Shown here piece by piece: positions 9,820-18,013 of a DNA stretch of 64,000 nucleotides. The notes under the pieces were generated by a model. The model had not been told where the DNA came from. It did no database searches and saw only the letters and a program-made list of their open reading frames with translations. Made by a program: the position numbers and the translations under genes. Numbering within the stretch: position 1 is the stretch's first letter; each line of letters opens with the position of its first letter. The stretch spans positions 24,213 through 88,212 of the forward strand of contig NZ_RWIJ01000027.1 in the NCBI RefSeq assembly GCF_019805165.1. The letters run 5' to 3'. The stretch comes from Azospirillum sp. 412522 (lineage in GTDB: Bacteria; Pseudomonadota; Alphaproteobacteria; Azospirillales; Azospirillaceae).

Positions 9820-9923
9820 CCGCCCCCATCCTCCATCCATTGCACCGTCGAGGTTCCGGACCCCGGCCCCCGAATTTCAGGCGGCCAGCTTACGGCTGCC
9901 GAGGCCGGTGTAAAGGGCGCCGT

Positions 9924-9944
9924 CGTTTACATCGCGTTTACATC
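9924..9944. promoter_or_regulatory. Direct decamer repeats, candidate Tor-type response-regulator box
   Basis: CGTTTACATC occurs at 9924-9933 and again, identical, at 9935-9944, an 11-base period that puts both copies on one face of the helix. E. coli TorR also binds direct decamers, though of different sequence. A third, inverted and weaker copy may be the GTGTAAAGGG just upstream. The pair lies in the divergent promoter region between the kinase gene and the cytochrome gene, about 90 bases before the latter. Confidence 0.6.
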
Positions 9945-10030
9945 TTGCTCACAGGCATGACGCCTATGGCGCCGTAACCGCCGCTACGCTGCCTCCATTC
10001 GGTCGGTATCATTCGAAGGAAGCACGCAAC

Positions 10031-11659
10031 ATGGCTCTTCATCGCAAGACCCTTTACCGTCTCACCGGGGGCGCGGCGCTGCTGGGCGTGCTGGGCTTCG
10101 TGGTGCTGACATCGCCCTGGACATGGTCCGCCACCCATCCGGGCCGGACCCTGCCGGACGCCGAAGGCGCTGACCTCGCCAACGGCCGCAAGGTCTTCGT
10201 CGCCTCCGACTGCTCGACCTGCCACAAGACCCCCGGCCAGGAGGACGACACCGTCCTCGGCGGCGGCTGGGCGCTCGACACGCAGTTCGGCGTGTTCCAC
10301 ATGCCCAACATCTCCCCCGATCCGCAGACCGGCATCGGCGGCTGGACGCTGGCCCAGTTCGACCGCGCGCTGCGGGAAGGCGTCGGGCCGGGCGGAGCCT
10401 GGCCGGACGGCCGGAACCTCTATCCGGCCTTCCCCTACACCTCCTACCAGCGGCTGAGCGGCACCGATGTCCGCGACCTCTACGCCTACCTGCGCAGCTT
10501 GAAGCCGGTCGACAACAAGGTTCCGGACCACGACCTGAAGTTCCCCTATGCCATGCGGCGCGGCGTCGGCGTCTGGCGGCTGGCCTTCCTCGACGGCAAG
10601 CGCGGGGAGGAAAGCCCGGTTCCCCCCGGTGTCGACGCGGCCCAGTACCGGCGCGGCGAATATCTGGTGGAGGGGCCGGGCCATTGCGCCGAATGCCATT
10701 CGTCGCGCGGCCTGATGGGCAACGTCATCGCCAGCCAGCGCTTCGGCGGCGGCCCGGCCCCCGACGGCGTCGATTACTTCCCCAACATCACCCCCGACGA
10801 GACCGGGATCGGCTTCTGGTCGGCCAACGCCATCGCCAACTACCTGCACACCGGCGTCAGCCCGATCGGCCGCACGGCGGGAGGCGACATGGCGGAGGTC
10901 GTCAAGAACACCGCCCAGCTTCCGCACGAGGACGTCCAGGCGATGGCCGTCTATCTGAAGCATGTTCCCGCCGTGCACAAGCCGGCGCCCGGCATGCCGG
11001 AACCGAACCGGACCGACAAGCTGGTCATGCTCCGCAACGCCGTCGTTGCCACGCCGACGCTGCCGACCTCGCCGGATCAGGCCATCGTCCAGGGCGGCGA
11101 CGCCTGGGTGGTCGCGACCAAGCCGGTGTGGCTCGAACAGGCAGGCGTCGGCGGATCGGTCCCGGAGCAGGGCAAGCTGCTGGGCGGCGCCCCGGTCCAT
11201 GTCGCCGCCCGCAGCGCCGACAAGTTGCAGCTGCTGTTGAAGGGCTGGCAGATGGAGGGTGCGCCGTCCGTCGTCTATCAGTCCAAGGGTCATCGCGTGA
11301 TGCTCGCGGTGCTCGACCAGGCGGCCGCCACGGCCGTGAAGCGCGGCAAACCGGAAACCGATGCCGACACCGGCCAGTCCTGGATCCCCGTCGAGGTCAC
11401 CCTCTGGTCCAACGCGGCCAATCTGAACGCCGACCGCAAGGCGCTGTGGGACTACAGCCAGGCGACCTTCCAGAAGGCCTGCTCCGCCTGCCATGTGCTG
11501 CCGGAAAAACAGCATTTCACCGCCAACCAGTGGATCGGAACGCTGAAGGCGATGAAGCGCTTCACGTCCTTCAACGACGACCAGTACCGGCTGATCCTCG
11601 CCTACCTGCAGAACCATTCGAAGGATCTGCATCCGGACGGCAAGGAGAAGGCGAAATGA
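10031..11659 (+). CDS. Three-haem cytochrome c: AdhB-like front fused to a TorC C-terminal domain
   Basis: The 542-residue protein starts with an uncleaved anchor or signal (residues 8-35). Two cytochrome c domains typical of alcohol dehydrogenase cytochrome subunits follow, with CSTCH and CAECH haem sites, FHMPNISPDPQTGIGGW and YFPNITPDETGIGFWS. The last 180 residues match the C-terminal part of TorC: an SH3-like stretch (KLQLLLKGWQMEG), then CSACH, HFTANQWIGTLKAMKRFTS and YRLILAYLQNHS. The NapC/NirT tetrahaem half of normal TorC is missing. It probably passes electrons to TorA in the periplasm. It overlaps torD by ATGA, and GAAGGAAG precedes the start. Confidence 0.88.
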   Translation: MALHRKTLYRLTGGAALLGVLGFVVLTSPWTWSATHPGRTLPDAEGADLANGRKVFVASDCSTCHKTPGQEDDTVLGGGWALDTQFGVFHMPNISPDPQTGIGGWTLAQFDRALREGVGPGGAWPDGRNLYPAFPYTSYQRLSGTDVRDLYAYLRSLKPVDNKVPDHDLKFPYAMRRGVGVWRLAFLDGKRGEESPVPPGVDAAQYRRGEYLVEGPGHCAECHSSRGLMGNVIASQRFGGGPAPDGVDYFPNITPDETGIGFWSANAIANYLHTGVSPIGRTAGGDMAEVVKNTAQLPHEDVQAMAVYLKHVPAVHKPAPGMPEPNRTDKLVMLRNAVVATPTLPTSPDQAIVQGGDAWVVATKPVWLEQAGVGGSVPEQGKLLGGAPVHVAARSADKLQLLLKGWQMEGAPSVVYQSKGHRVMLAVLDQAAATAVKRGKPETDADTGQSWIPVEVTLWSNAANLNADRKALWDYSQATFQKACSACHVLPEKQHFTANQWIGTLKAMKRFTSFNDDQYRLILAYLQNHSKDLHPDGKEKAK

Positions 11660-12303
11660 GCCGCGATCCGATGGATGTCGTCCCTGAAGACCAGGATCTC
11701 GTCTTCGTCGCCGAATGGCTGGCGCAGCAGTTCCTGTCCCCACCGGACGTCCAACACGTCGAGGCGGCGCGCAGCATGCCGGGCCAGATCGCCCTGCGCC
11801 GGATCGGCGACCGTCTCGGGCAGCCCGCCGCGGCGGACGCCCTCTGCCAGCTGCTCGCCGCCGGTTCGGCCGCTGACGTGACCCTGGCGGTCGAGCGCCG
11901 GCACACCGCCCTGTTCGAAGGCATCTTCCGCCAGCGCTCCGTTCCGCCCTATGCCAGCCTGTGGGACGGCACCGGCCGTCTCTGCGGCCCGGCCGTCGAC
12001 TGTATGCGCGCGGTCCTGCGCGACCTCGACATGCATGTCCAGGCGGATTGCGTCGAACCGCCCGATCATCTGGCGATCCAGCTGGCGGCGCTGGCGGAGG
12101 CGATGCGGCAGCGGCGGACCGCGGCGGTGACCGACCTGACCGACCAGATGCGGGTCTGGACCGGCCGCTTCGCCGCGGCGCTCATCAGGGCCGACGGCGT
12201 CGGCTATTACGGCAATCTTGCGCGCTTCCTGCTCTCGCTGCTCGACCGGATCGCGGATGGCTCCGCGACGGTGGACGGTGGCCGCGCAGCCGCAGCGATC
12301 TGA
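11656..12303 (+). CDS. torD: TorD-family chaperone for the molybdoenzyme
   Basis: A 215-residue, mostly helical cytoplasmic chaperone. The family motif appears as VPPYASLWDGTGRL, and the helices LCQLLAAG and MQADCVEPPDHLAIQLAAL fit the TorD/DmsD fold. TorD proteins bind the Tat leader of TorA and help insert the molybdenum cofactor before export. The start ATG overlaps the cytochrome stop (ATGA) and torA begins 11 bases after its end, so the three genes are tightly linked. Sequence similarity is moderate; the assignment leans on context. Confidence 0.85.
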   Translation: MSRDPMDVVPEDQDLVFVAEWLAQQFLSPPDVQHVEAARSMPGQIALRRIGDRLGQPAAADALCQLLAAGSAADVTLAVERRHTALFEGIFRQRSVPPYASLWDGTGRLCGPAVDCMRAVLRDLDMHVQADCVEPPDHLAIQLAALAEAMRQRRTAAVTDLTDQMRVWTGRFAAALIRADGVGYYGNLARFLLSLLDRIADGSATVDGGRAAAAI

Positions 12304-12314
12304 AAGGTCTGACC

Positions 12315-14786
12315 ATGAACACGACAAAGAACCTGACGATGACCGGCGGTCCGCTGCTTTCCAAACGGGCCTTCCTCAAGGGAACCGCGGCGGCGGCATT
12401 GGGGCTCTCCGGCCTGCCGCTGCTCGCCCGCGGCGCCATCGCACAGGCGGCGCCCAGAAAAATCCTGTCCGGCTGCCACTGGGGCGTCTTCTACGGCAAG
12501 GTCGCGGATGGCCGCGTGACCGAATTCATCCCGTGGGAAGGCGATCCGTCGCCGTCGCCGCAGCTTCCCGGCGTGATGGATTCGATCTACTCGGAATCGC
12601 GGATCCGCTATCCCATGGTGCGCCGCGCCTGGCTGGAGCAGGGGCCCGGCGCCGATCCCGACGGGCGCGGCAGCGGCGATTTCGTGCGCGTGAGCTGGGA
12701 CAAGGCCATCGAGCTGGTCGCCGGCGAGATCACCCGCGTTCGTGCCCAGTACGGCCAGCAGGCGGTGTTCGCTGGCTCCTATGGCTGGAAGAGCCCTGGC
12801 AAGCTGCACAATTGCCAGACGCTGCTGCGCCGCATGCTGAACCTGACCGGCAGCTACACCAACAGCTCCGGCGACTATTCCACCGGTGCGGCGCAGGTGA
12901 TCCTGCCCTATGTGTCCGGCTCCATCGAGGTGTATGAGCAGTGCACCACCTGGAAGAACCTCGCCGAACATTGCGAACTGATGGTGTTCTGGGGCTGCAA
13001 CCCGCTCAACAGCTCGCAGATCTCCTGGCAGGTCGCCGACCATGGCGCCTGGCCCGGCATCGCGATGATGAAGGCGGCCAAGACGAAGGTCCTCTGCATC
13101 GACCCGGTCCGCACCGAGACCTGCAAGGAGCTGAACGGCGAATGGCTGGCGCCGCGTCCACAGACCGACGTGGCGATGATGCTCGGCATCGCCCACACCC
13201 TCTACACCGAGAAGCTGCACAACCAGGACTTCCTCGACCGCTACACCAACGGCTTCGACAAGTTCCTGCCCTATCTGCTGGGCAAGACCGACGGAACGCC
13301 GAAGAGCGCCGACTGGGCCGCCGGCATCTGCGGACTGCCCGCCGAGACGCTGCGCGATCTGGCCCGTCGCTTCGCCGCCAAACGGACCATGCTGGCGCTC
13401 GGCTATTCGACGCAGCGCCAGCATCATGGCGAACAGATCCATTGGATGCTGATCACGCTCGCCGCCATGCTGGGGCAGATCGGCCTGCCGGGAGGCGGCT
13501 ACGGCCTCAGCTACCACTATGCCTCCGGCGGGGCGCCGACCCATACCACGCCGATCCTCAAGGCGATCGACGACGCGTCCGGTCAGGCGAGCGACGGGGC
13601 GGCCTGGCTGTCGCAGAGCGGCGCGGTGTCGATCCCGGTCTCGCGTCTGGTCGAGACCCTGCTGAACCCCGGCAAGACGATGCAGTTCAACGGGCATGAG
13701 ATCACGCTCCCGCTGATCAAGCTCGCCTACTGGGCCGGCGGCAACCCGTTCTCCCACCAGCAGGACCGCAACGAGATGCTGCGCGCATGGCGCCGGCTCG
13801 ACACCTTCATCGTGCAGGATGCGCAGTGGACCGCGTCGGCCCGCCATGCCGACATCGTGCTGCCGGCGACGACCTCCTACGAGCGCAACGACATCGAGCA
13901 GGTCGGGGATTACGCCCTGAGCCACATCGTCCCGATGAAGAAGATCGTCGATCCGGTCTTCGAGGCGCGCAGCGATTTCGACATCTTCGCCGCCATCGCC
14001 GACAAGCTGGGCAAGGGCTACGCCTTCACCCAGGGCCTCAGCGAGATGGACTGGATCCGCGGCATCTATGAATCCGCCAAGATCGAATCGCGCGCCAAGG
14101 GCATGGAGATGCCGGTCTTCGACGTCTTCTGGGAGAGCAACAAGCCGCTGGAATTCCCGCTCGGCAAGGAGCAGGCCGATTTCGTCCGCCACGCCGATTT
14201 CCGCGCCGATCCCCTGCTGAACGCGTTGGGCACGGCGTCGGGCAAGTTCGAGCTGTATTCGGCGGCCATCGAGAAGTACGGCTATGACGACTGCCCGCCG
14301 CACGCCACCTGGATGGAGCCGGTGGAACGGCTGGGGGGGCCGACGGCCCGCTATCCCCTGCATCTGGCCGCCAACCACCCGCAGATGCGCCTCCACTCCC
14401 AGCTCTGCGGGACCGTCAACCGGCAGAGCTACGCCATCGCCGGCCGGGAGCCTTGCTGGATGCATCCGGAGGACGCGCGGGCGCGCGGGTTGTCGGACGG
14501 CGATGTGGTCCGTGTCTTCAACGACCGCGGCCAGATCCTCGCCGGTTTGAAGATCACCGACGACATCTGCCGCGGCGTGATCCGCATCAACGAGGGGGGC
14601 TGGTTCGATCCCGCGAATGCCCGGGAAATCGGCAGCCTGTGCCGGTACGGGGACGTCAACAATCTGACGACCGGGCTGTCGACCTCGAAGCTGGCCCAAG
14701 GCAACTGCGGGCACACCGGGGTTGCCGAAGTGGAGCGGTTCAAGGGAAGCCTGCCGCCCGTCGTCGTCTTCAGTCAACCGGCGTGA
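12315..14786 (+). CDS. torA: Periplasmic TMAO/DMSO reductase, molybdenum catalytic subunit
   Basis: An 823-residue bis-MGD molybdoenzyme. It opens with a Tat leader containing SKRAFLKG (twin-arginine variant with Lys) and a hydrophobic stretch ending before AQAAPRK. The mature N-terminus has ILSGCHWGVFYGKV, with no Cys set for an iron-sulfur cluster, as in TorA and DorA. SSGDYSTGAAQV near residue 183 carries the Ser ligand to molybdenum. Later cofactor-binding stretches include YWAGGNPFSHQQDRNE, VLPATTSYERNDIE and GTVNRQSYAIAGREPCW. It reduces TMAO, DMSO or a related N- or S-oxide. AAAGG lies before the ATG; the gene follows torD directly. Confidence 0.93.
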   Translation: MNTTKNLTMTGGPLLSKRAFLKGTAAAALGLSGLPLLARGAIAQAAPRKILSGCHWGVFYGKVADGRVTEFIPWEGDPSPSPQLPGVMDSIYSESRIRYPMVRRAWLEQGPGADPDGRGSGDFVRVSWDKAIELVAGEITRVRAQYGQQAVFAGSYGWKSPGKLHNCQTLLRRMLNLTGSYTNSSGDYSTGAAQVILPYVSGSIEVYEQCTTWKNLAEHCELMVFWGCNPLNSSQISWQVADHGAWPGIAMMKAAKTKVLCIDPVRTETCKELNGEWLAPRPQTDVAMMLGIAHTLYTEKLHNQDFLDRYTNGFDKFLPYLLGKTDGTPKSADWAAGICGLPAETLRDLARRFAAKRTMLALGYSTQRQHHGEQIHWMLITLAAMLGQIGLPGGGYGLSYHYASGGAPTHTTPILKAIDDASGQASDGAAWLSQSGAVSIPVSRLVETLLNPGKTMQFNGHEITLPLIKLAYWAGGNPFSHQQDRNEMLRAWRRLDTFIVQDAQWTASARHADIVLPATTSYERNDIEQVGDYALSHIVPMKKIVDPVFEARSDFDIFAAIADKLGKGYAFTQGLSEMDWIRGIYESAKIESRAKGMEMPVFDVFWESNKPLEFPLGKEQADFVRHADFRADPLLNALGTASGKFELYSAAIEKYGYDDCPPHATWMEPVERLGGPTARYPLHLAANHPQMRLHSQLCGTVNRQSYAIAGREPCWMHPEDARARGLSDGDVVRVFNDRGQILAGLKITDDICRGVIRINEGGWFDPANAREIGSLCRYGDVNNLTTGLSTSKLAQGNCGHTGVAEVERFKGSLPPVVVFSQPA

Positions 14787-14904
14787 GAACCGGGCCGGGA
14801 GCCGATGTGATGGACGGTCTTGCCATCACATCGGCTCCGTCGCTCTATCCCCGCGCGATGGAACGGCGCCGCCGCACGCCGTGAAGAATTGGCGCTTTAT
14901 TTTC

Positions 14905-14921
14905 ATAGACGATCGGTCTAT
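14905..14921. promoter_or_regulatory. TetR-type operator candidate
   Basis: ATAGAC-GATCG-GTCTAT is a perfect inverted repeat with six-base arms, centred 19 bases before the start of the TetR gene. TAGACN5GTCTA-like sites are common for TetR regulators of this group, which often repress themselves and the next gene, here the AcuI-like reductase. Confidence 0.7.
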
Positions 14922-14931
14922 AATTAGCGCC

Positions 14932-15579
14932 ATGAACACGACCGACCCATCTTCGAAGCCTCGCCGACGGGGGCGCCCTCCGAAGCAGGACGGCGCCTAT
15001 CCGGACACCAGGGAGAGGTTGGTCAGGACCGGCGTCGCCATACTCACGGAAAAGGGATTTTCCGCCGTCGGCATCGAAGAAATCCTGGCGTCGGCGGGCG
15101 TGCCGAAGGGATCCTTCTATTATTACTTCGGCAGCAAGGAAGAGTTCGGCGGCACGCTGATCGCCACCTATGCGGAATATTTCGCGCGAAAGCTGGACCG
15201 CTGGTTCCTGGACGAATCCCGTCCTCCGCTGCAGCGTCTGCGCGACTTCGTCGAGGATGCCAAGGCGGGCATGGCGCGGTTCGACTTCCGCCGTGGATGC
15301 CTGGTCGGCAATCTCGGCCAGGAAATGGGCACGCTTCCCGAGCCGTTCCGTGAAAGGCTGCATCTCGTCTTTCTGGACTGGCAGGCCCGCACATCCCGCT
15401 GCCTGCGGGCGGCGCAGGCGGCCGGACAGATTGGGGGCGATCTGGATTGCGATCACCTGGCCGAGTTCTTCTGGATCGGCTGGGAGGGTGCCGTTCTGCG
15501 GGCAAAGCTGGAACGCAGCCCCGCCCCCCTCGACGCCTTCTCCCGCGGCTTCTTCGCGGCCTTGCATCTTCAGGCATAG
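14932..15579 (+). CDS. TetR family repressor (AcuR-like)
   Basis: A 215-residue regulator with a basic N-terminal arm (PRRRGRPPKQDG), a helix-turn-helix (GFSAVGIEEILASAGVPKGS, then FYYYFGSKEEF) and a C-terminal ligand domain with RRGCLVGNLGQEMG. This C-terminal motif is typical of the AcuR/NemR-type group. The palindrome at 14905-14921 just before the gene suggests autorepression. It lies 48 bases ahead of the AcuI-type reductase and probably controls it. The inducer could be acrylate or another electrophile; this is inferred from the family. Confidence 0.88.
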   Translation: MNTTDPSSKPRRRGRPPKQDGAYPDTRERLVRTGVAILTEKGFSAVGIEEILASAGVPKGSFYYYFGSKEEFGGTLIATYAEYFARKLDRWFLDESRPPLQRLRDFVEDAKAGMARFDFRRGCLVGNLGQEMGTLPEPFRERLHLVFLDWQARTSRCLRAAQAAGQIGGDLDCDHLAEFFWIGWEGAVLRAKLERSPAPLDAFSRGFFAALHLQA

Positions 15580-15627
15580 ACCAGGCGTCTCCGGACGCCA
15601 CCCGCACCCAACCCGTAGGAGGGTTCA

Positions 15628-16620
15628 ATGTTTCAAGCCATCTTGATCGAGAAGGACGGCACGGACGTCCGCGCCGGCCTGTCCACCGTCGATGACGACC
15701 GCCTGCCGGCGGGCGACGTGACCGTCCGCGTCGCCCATTCGACGCTGAACTACAAGGATGCACTGGCGATCACCGGGAAGGCGCCGGTCGTCCGCAGCTA
15801 TCCCATGGTCCCGGGCATCGACTTCGCGGGCGTCGTGGAGCATTCCGCACACCCCGCCTACAAGGCCGGCGACAAGGTCGTCCTCAACGGCTGGGGCGTC
15901 GGCGAGCAGCACTGGGGCGGCCTTGCGGAAAAGGCGCGCGTCAACGGCGACTGGCTGGTCCCGCTGCAAAGCCCGTTTACGCTCCGTCAGGCGATGGCGA
16001 TCGGGACGGCGGGCTACACGGCCATGCTCTGCGTCATGGCGCTCGAACGGCATGACGTCACGCCGGACAAGGGAGAGGTTCTGGTCACCGGCGCCGCCGG
16101 CGGGGTCGGCAGCGTCGCCGTCGCCCTGCTGTCGAAGCTCGGCTACGAGGTGGTGGCCGTCACCGGCCGCCCGGAAGAGGCCGGTTACCTCACGGCGCTG
16201 GGCGCCAAGGAGGTGCTTGAGCGCAAGCAGTTCCAGGACCCCGGCAAGCCGCTTGCCAAGGAACGTTGGGCCGGCGCCGTGGACGTCAGTGGCGGCCAGA
16301 TCCTGGCGAATGTCTGCGCGGCGATGAAATATCGCGGCACGGTGGCCGCCTGCGGTCTGGCCGGCGGCATGTCGCTGCCCACCACCGTGGCGCCCTTCAT
16401 CCTGCGCGGCGTGACCCTGGCCGGTGTCGACAGCGTCATGTGCCCCAGGGAACTGCGGATCGAGGCCTGGCGCCGTCTGGCCGATGACCTCGATCCGGCC
16501 AAGCTGGATGGCCTGACGAGGGAAATTGCCTTGTCCGATGCGATTCCCACCGCCGCCAGCCTGCTCGACGGTCAGGTCCGTGGCCGCGTCACCGTCGCGG
16601 TGTCTCCCACACTCGCGTAA
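15628..16620 (+). CDS. acuI: Acrylyl-CoA reductase (AcuI/YhdH-type MDR oxidoreductase)
   Basis: A 330-residue zinc-free medium-chain reductase. The N-terminal half has STLNYKDALAITGKAPV and YPMVPGIDFAGVVEHS; the Rossmann half has VLVTGAAGGVGSVAVALL and the NADP-binding VTGRPEEAGYLTALGA; the end has GVTLAGVDSVMCP. AcuI reduces acrylyl-CoA to propionyl-CoA with NADPH and protects against this toxic electrophile. AGGAGG precedes the ATG by five bases. Placement behind an AcuR-like repressor supports the name, and being next to a DMSO/TMAO reductase is notable since acrylate and dimethyl sulfide both come from DMSP. Confidence 0.88.
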   Translation: MFQAILIEKDGTDVRAGLSTVDDDRLPAGDVTVRVAHSTLNYKDALAITGKAPVVRSYPMVPGIDFAGVVEHSAHPAYKAGDKVVLNGWGVGEQHWGGLAEKARVNGDWLVPLQSPFTLRQAMAIGTAGYTAMLCVMALERHDVTPDKGEVLVTGAAGGVGSVAVALLSKLGYEVVAVTGRPEEAGYLTALGAKEVLERKQFQDPGKPLAKERWAGAVDVSGGQILANVCAAMKYRGTVAACGLAGGMSLPTTVAPFILRGVTLAGVDSVMCPRELRIEAWRRLADDLDPAKLDGLTREIALSDAIPTAASLLDGQVRGRVTVAVSPTLA

Positions 16621-16660
16621 CTGCCGCGTCACTGCGCTGAACGGTTCTTCCGTTCCGCCA

Positions 16661-16702
16661 GGGCGGGAGGTGCTGCGGGCTGGCACCGGGCACCTCCCGC
16701 CC
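16661..16702. terminator. Long GC-rich hairpin after acuI
   Basis: GGGCGGGAGGTGC at 16661-16673 pairs perfectly over 13 bases with GCACCTCCCGCCC at 16690-16702, leaving a 16-base loop. No T run follows. It sits between the convergent acuI and LysR genes and probably ends transcription from both sides. Confidence 0.65.
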
Positions 16703-16775
16703 GAAAGTGATGCACATCCATTTGGGGCAAGATCACTCCAGCGATGACCTGATTGCCTGGGACATGACGACGGAG

Positions 16776-17693
16776 TCAGAAGCCGCTCCTCGCTCCCGCT
16801 TCTATATCGCCATTACGACAGAGGGATTGGAACACCAGCGTCCCGATGCGGGTTTCCAGAAAATCCTCCGATGTGACCAAGTAATAGCCGCGTTCGGAAG
16901 CCATCGGTTCCGGGTCAAGCACGAGAAGAAGCCGGTTTTCCGTCATTTCGTCGATCACGCCCTTCCATCCCAGGGCGACGCCGTGACCCATCAGAGCCTG
17001 ATGGATCGCTATTCCATGGTTGGTGACCGTGATGCCGGAATCGATATCGCGTGTTTCCGGTGACCGGCGATTCCGCCAGTCCGACCAGCTGAACCACCGT
17101 TGCTCGTGATCCTCGAGGTGGATGAGCGGTCCCTTGGTCAGGATATCCGCCCGCGAAGCCCCCTCCAATCTTGCGGCGACGGCCGGTGCGGCAACCGGAA
17201 CCACCACCTCCCTGAAAAGCAGGTGACTTCTATAGCCCGACCAATCGCCGTCGCCGAAAAGAATGGCGCAATCGACCTCGTCCAGCGGGATGTCCCGGTC
17301 CCGTTCCGCCGTCGTGACCCGGATGGCCAGCTCCCGATTCAGCTGCCTGACCCTGGACAGTCGCGGCAGGAGCCAGAACATCGCGATGCCGGGATAGGTC
17401 GCCAGCGTCAGCCCGCGCTCGCGCGCCTTTTTTCTGATCGCCACGCTCGCTTTGGCCATGTCGGCCAGACTGCTGGCGATCGTGCGATAGTAGGTCATCG
17501 CCTCGGCCGTCGGGATGGCGATCGAGCCGCGCCGTTCGAACAGTTTGATCCCGAGATCCTGTTCGAGCGAATGAATCTGGTGGCTTATGGCCGGCTGACC
17601 GACGTTCAGTTCCCTGGCGGCCCGGGTGAAGTTCCCAAGGCGTATGCACGCCTCGAAAACACGGATCGATTTCATCGGGGGTAGGTCATTCAT
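16776..17693 (-). CDS. LysR family regulator (GcvA-like), divergent from the mmsA operon
   Basis: A 305-residue LysR protein with an N-terminal winged helix (SIRVFEACIRLGNFTRAARE, QPAISHQIHSLEQDLG, KLFERRG) and a substrate-binding domain with DCAILFGDGDW and a C-terminal GVALGWKGVIDEM. GGAGGAG lies eight bases before the ATG. It is divergent from the MmsA/GMC/CoA-transferase genes across a 320-base gap with two palindromes, so it very likely controls them, perhaps in response to the compound that pathway consumes. The ligand cannot be told from sequence. Confidence 0.9.
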   Translation of the reverse strand: MNDLPPMKSIRVFEACIRLGNFTRAARELNVGQPAISHQIHSLEQDLGIKLFERRGSIAIPTAEAMTYYRTIASSLADMAKASVAIRKKARERGLTLATYPGIAMFWLLPRLSRVRQLNRELAIRVTTAERDRDIPLDEVDCAILFGDGDWSGYRSHLLFREVVVPVAAPAVAARLEGASRADILTKGPLIHLEDHEQRWFSWSDWRNRRSPETRDIDSGITVTNHGIAIHQALMGHGVALGWKGVIDEMTENRLLLVLDPEPMASERGYYLVTSEDFLETRIGTLVFQSLCRNGDIEAGARSGF

Positions 17694-17763
17694 CGCGCGC
17701 CGCTCCTCCGCGGTTCACCACCTGCCATGGCCCGCAGGAGGACGGGCATCATCGAAAAAAATA

Positions 17764-17952
17764 ATGGCGCCATGAATTTTATCCCTCTGTTGGGCCATCA
17801 AAATCAATGCAAAATGACATCATCGTTCTCACAGAGACGCGAAAAACTTATCCGGCAAAAGAAAATATAATTCACAACACAATAAATGCACCACGTAAAT
17901 ATACAGTGGCGCCCAAGTGAAACCCGCTTTTTCCGATCAGACATTGATCGGA
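17764..17952. promoter_or_regulatory. Two inverted repeats in the divergent promoter region
   Basis: ATGGCGCCAT at 17764-17773 is a perfect palindrome, and TCCGATCA-gacat-TGATCGGA at 17932-17952 is a perfect inverted repeat with eight-base arms, flanked by T-rich sequence on the left and A-rich sequence on the right. The second lies 61 bases before the mmsA start and could be an operator or a leader hairpin. The surrounding DNA is AT-rich for this genome, as expected of a promoter. Which one the LysR protein binds is not evident. Confidence 0.5.
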
Positions 17953-18013
17953 TTTAAAAATGTTCGCGCCCCAACTCGACACCAAAACCACAATCAAAAC
18001 CAGGGGAAACGTT

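Noticed and set aside
12207..14777. 856-codon open frame antisense to torA
   Set aside because: Shadow of torA; no domain, no ribosome-binding site.
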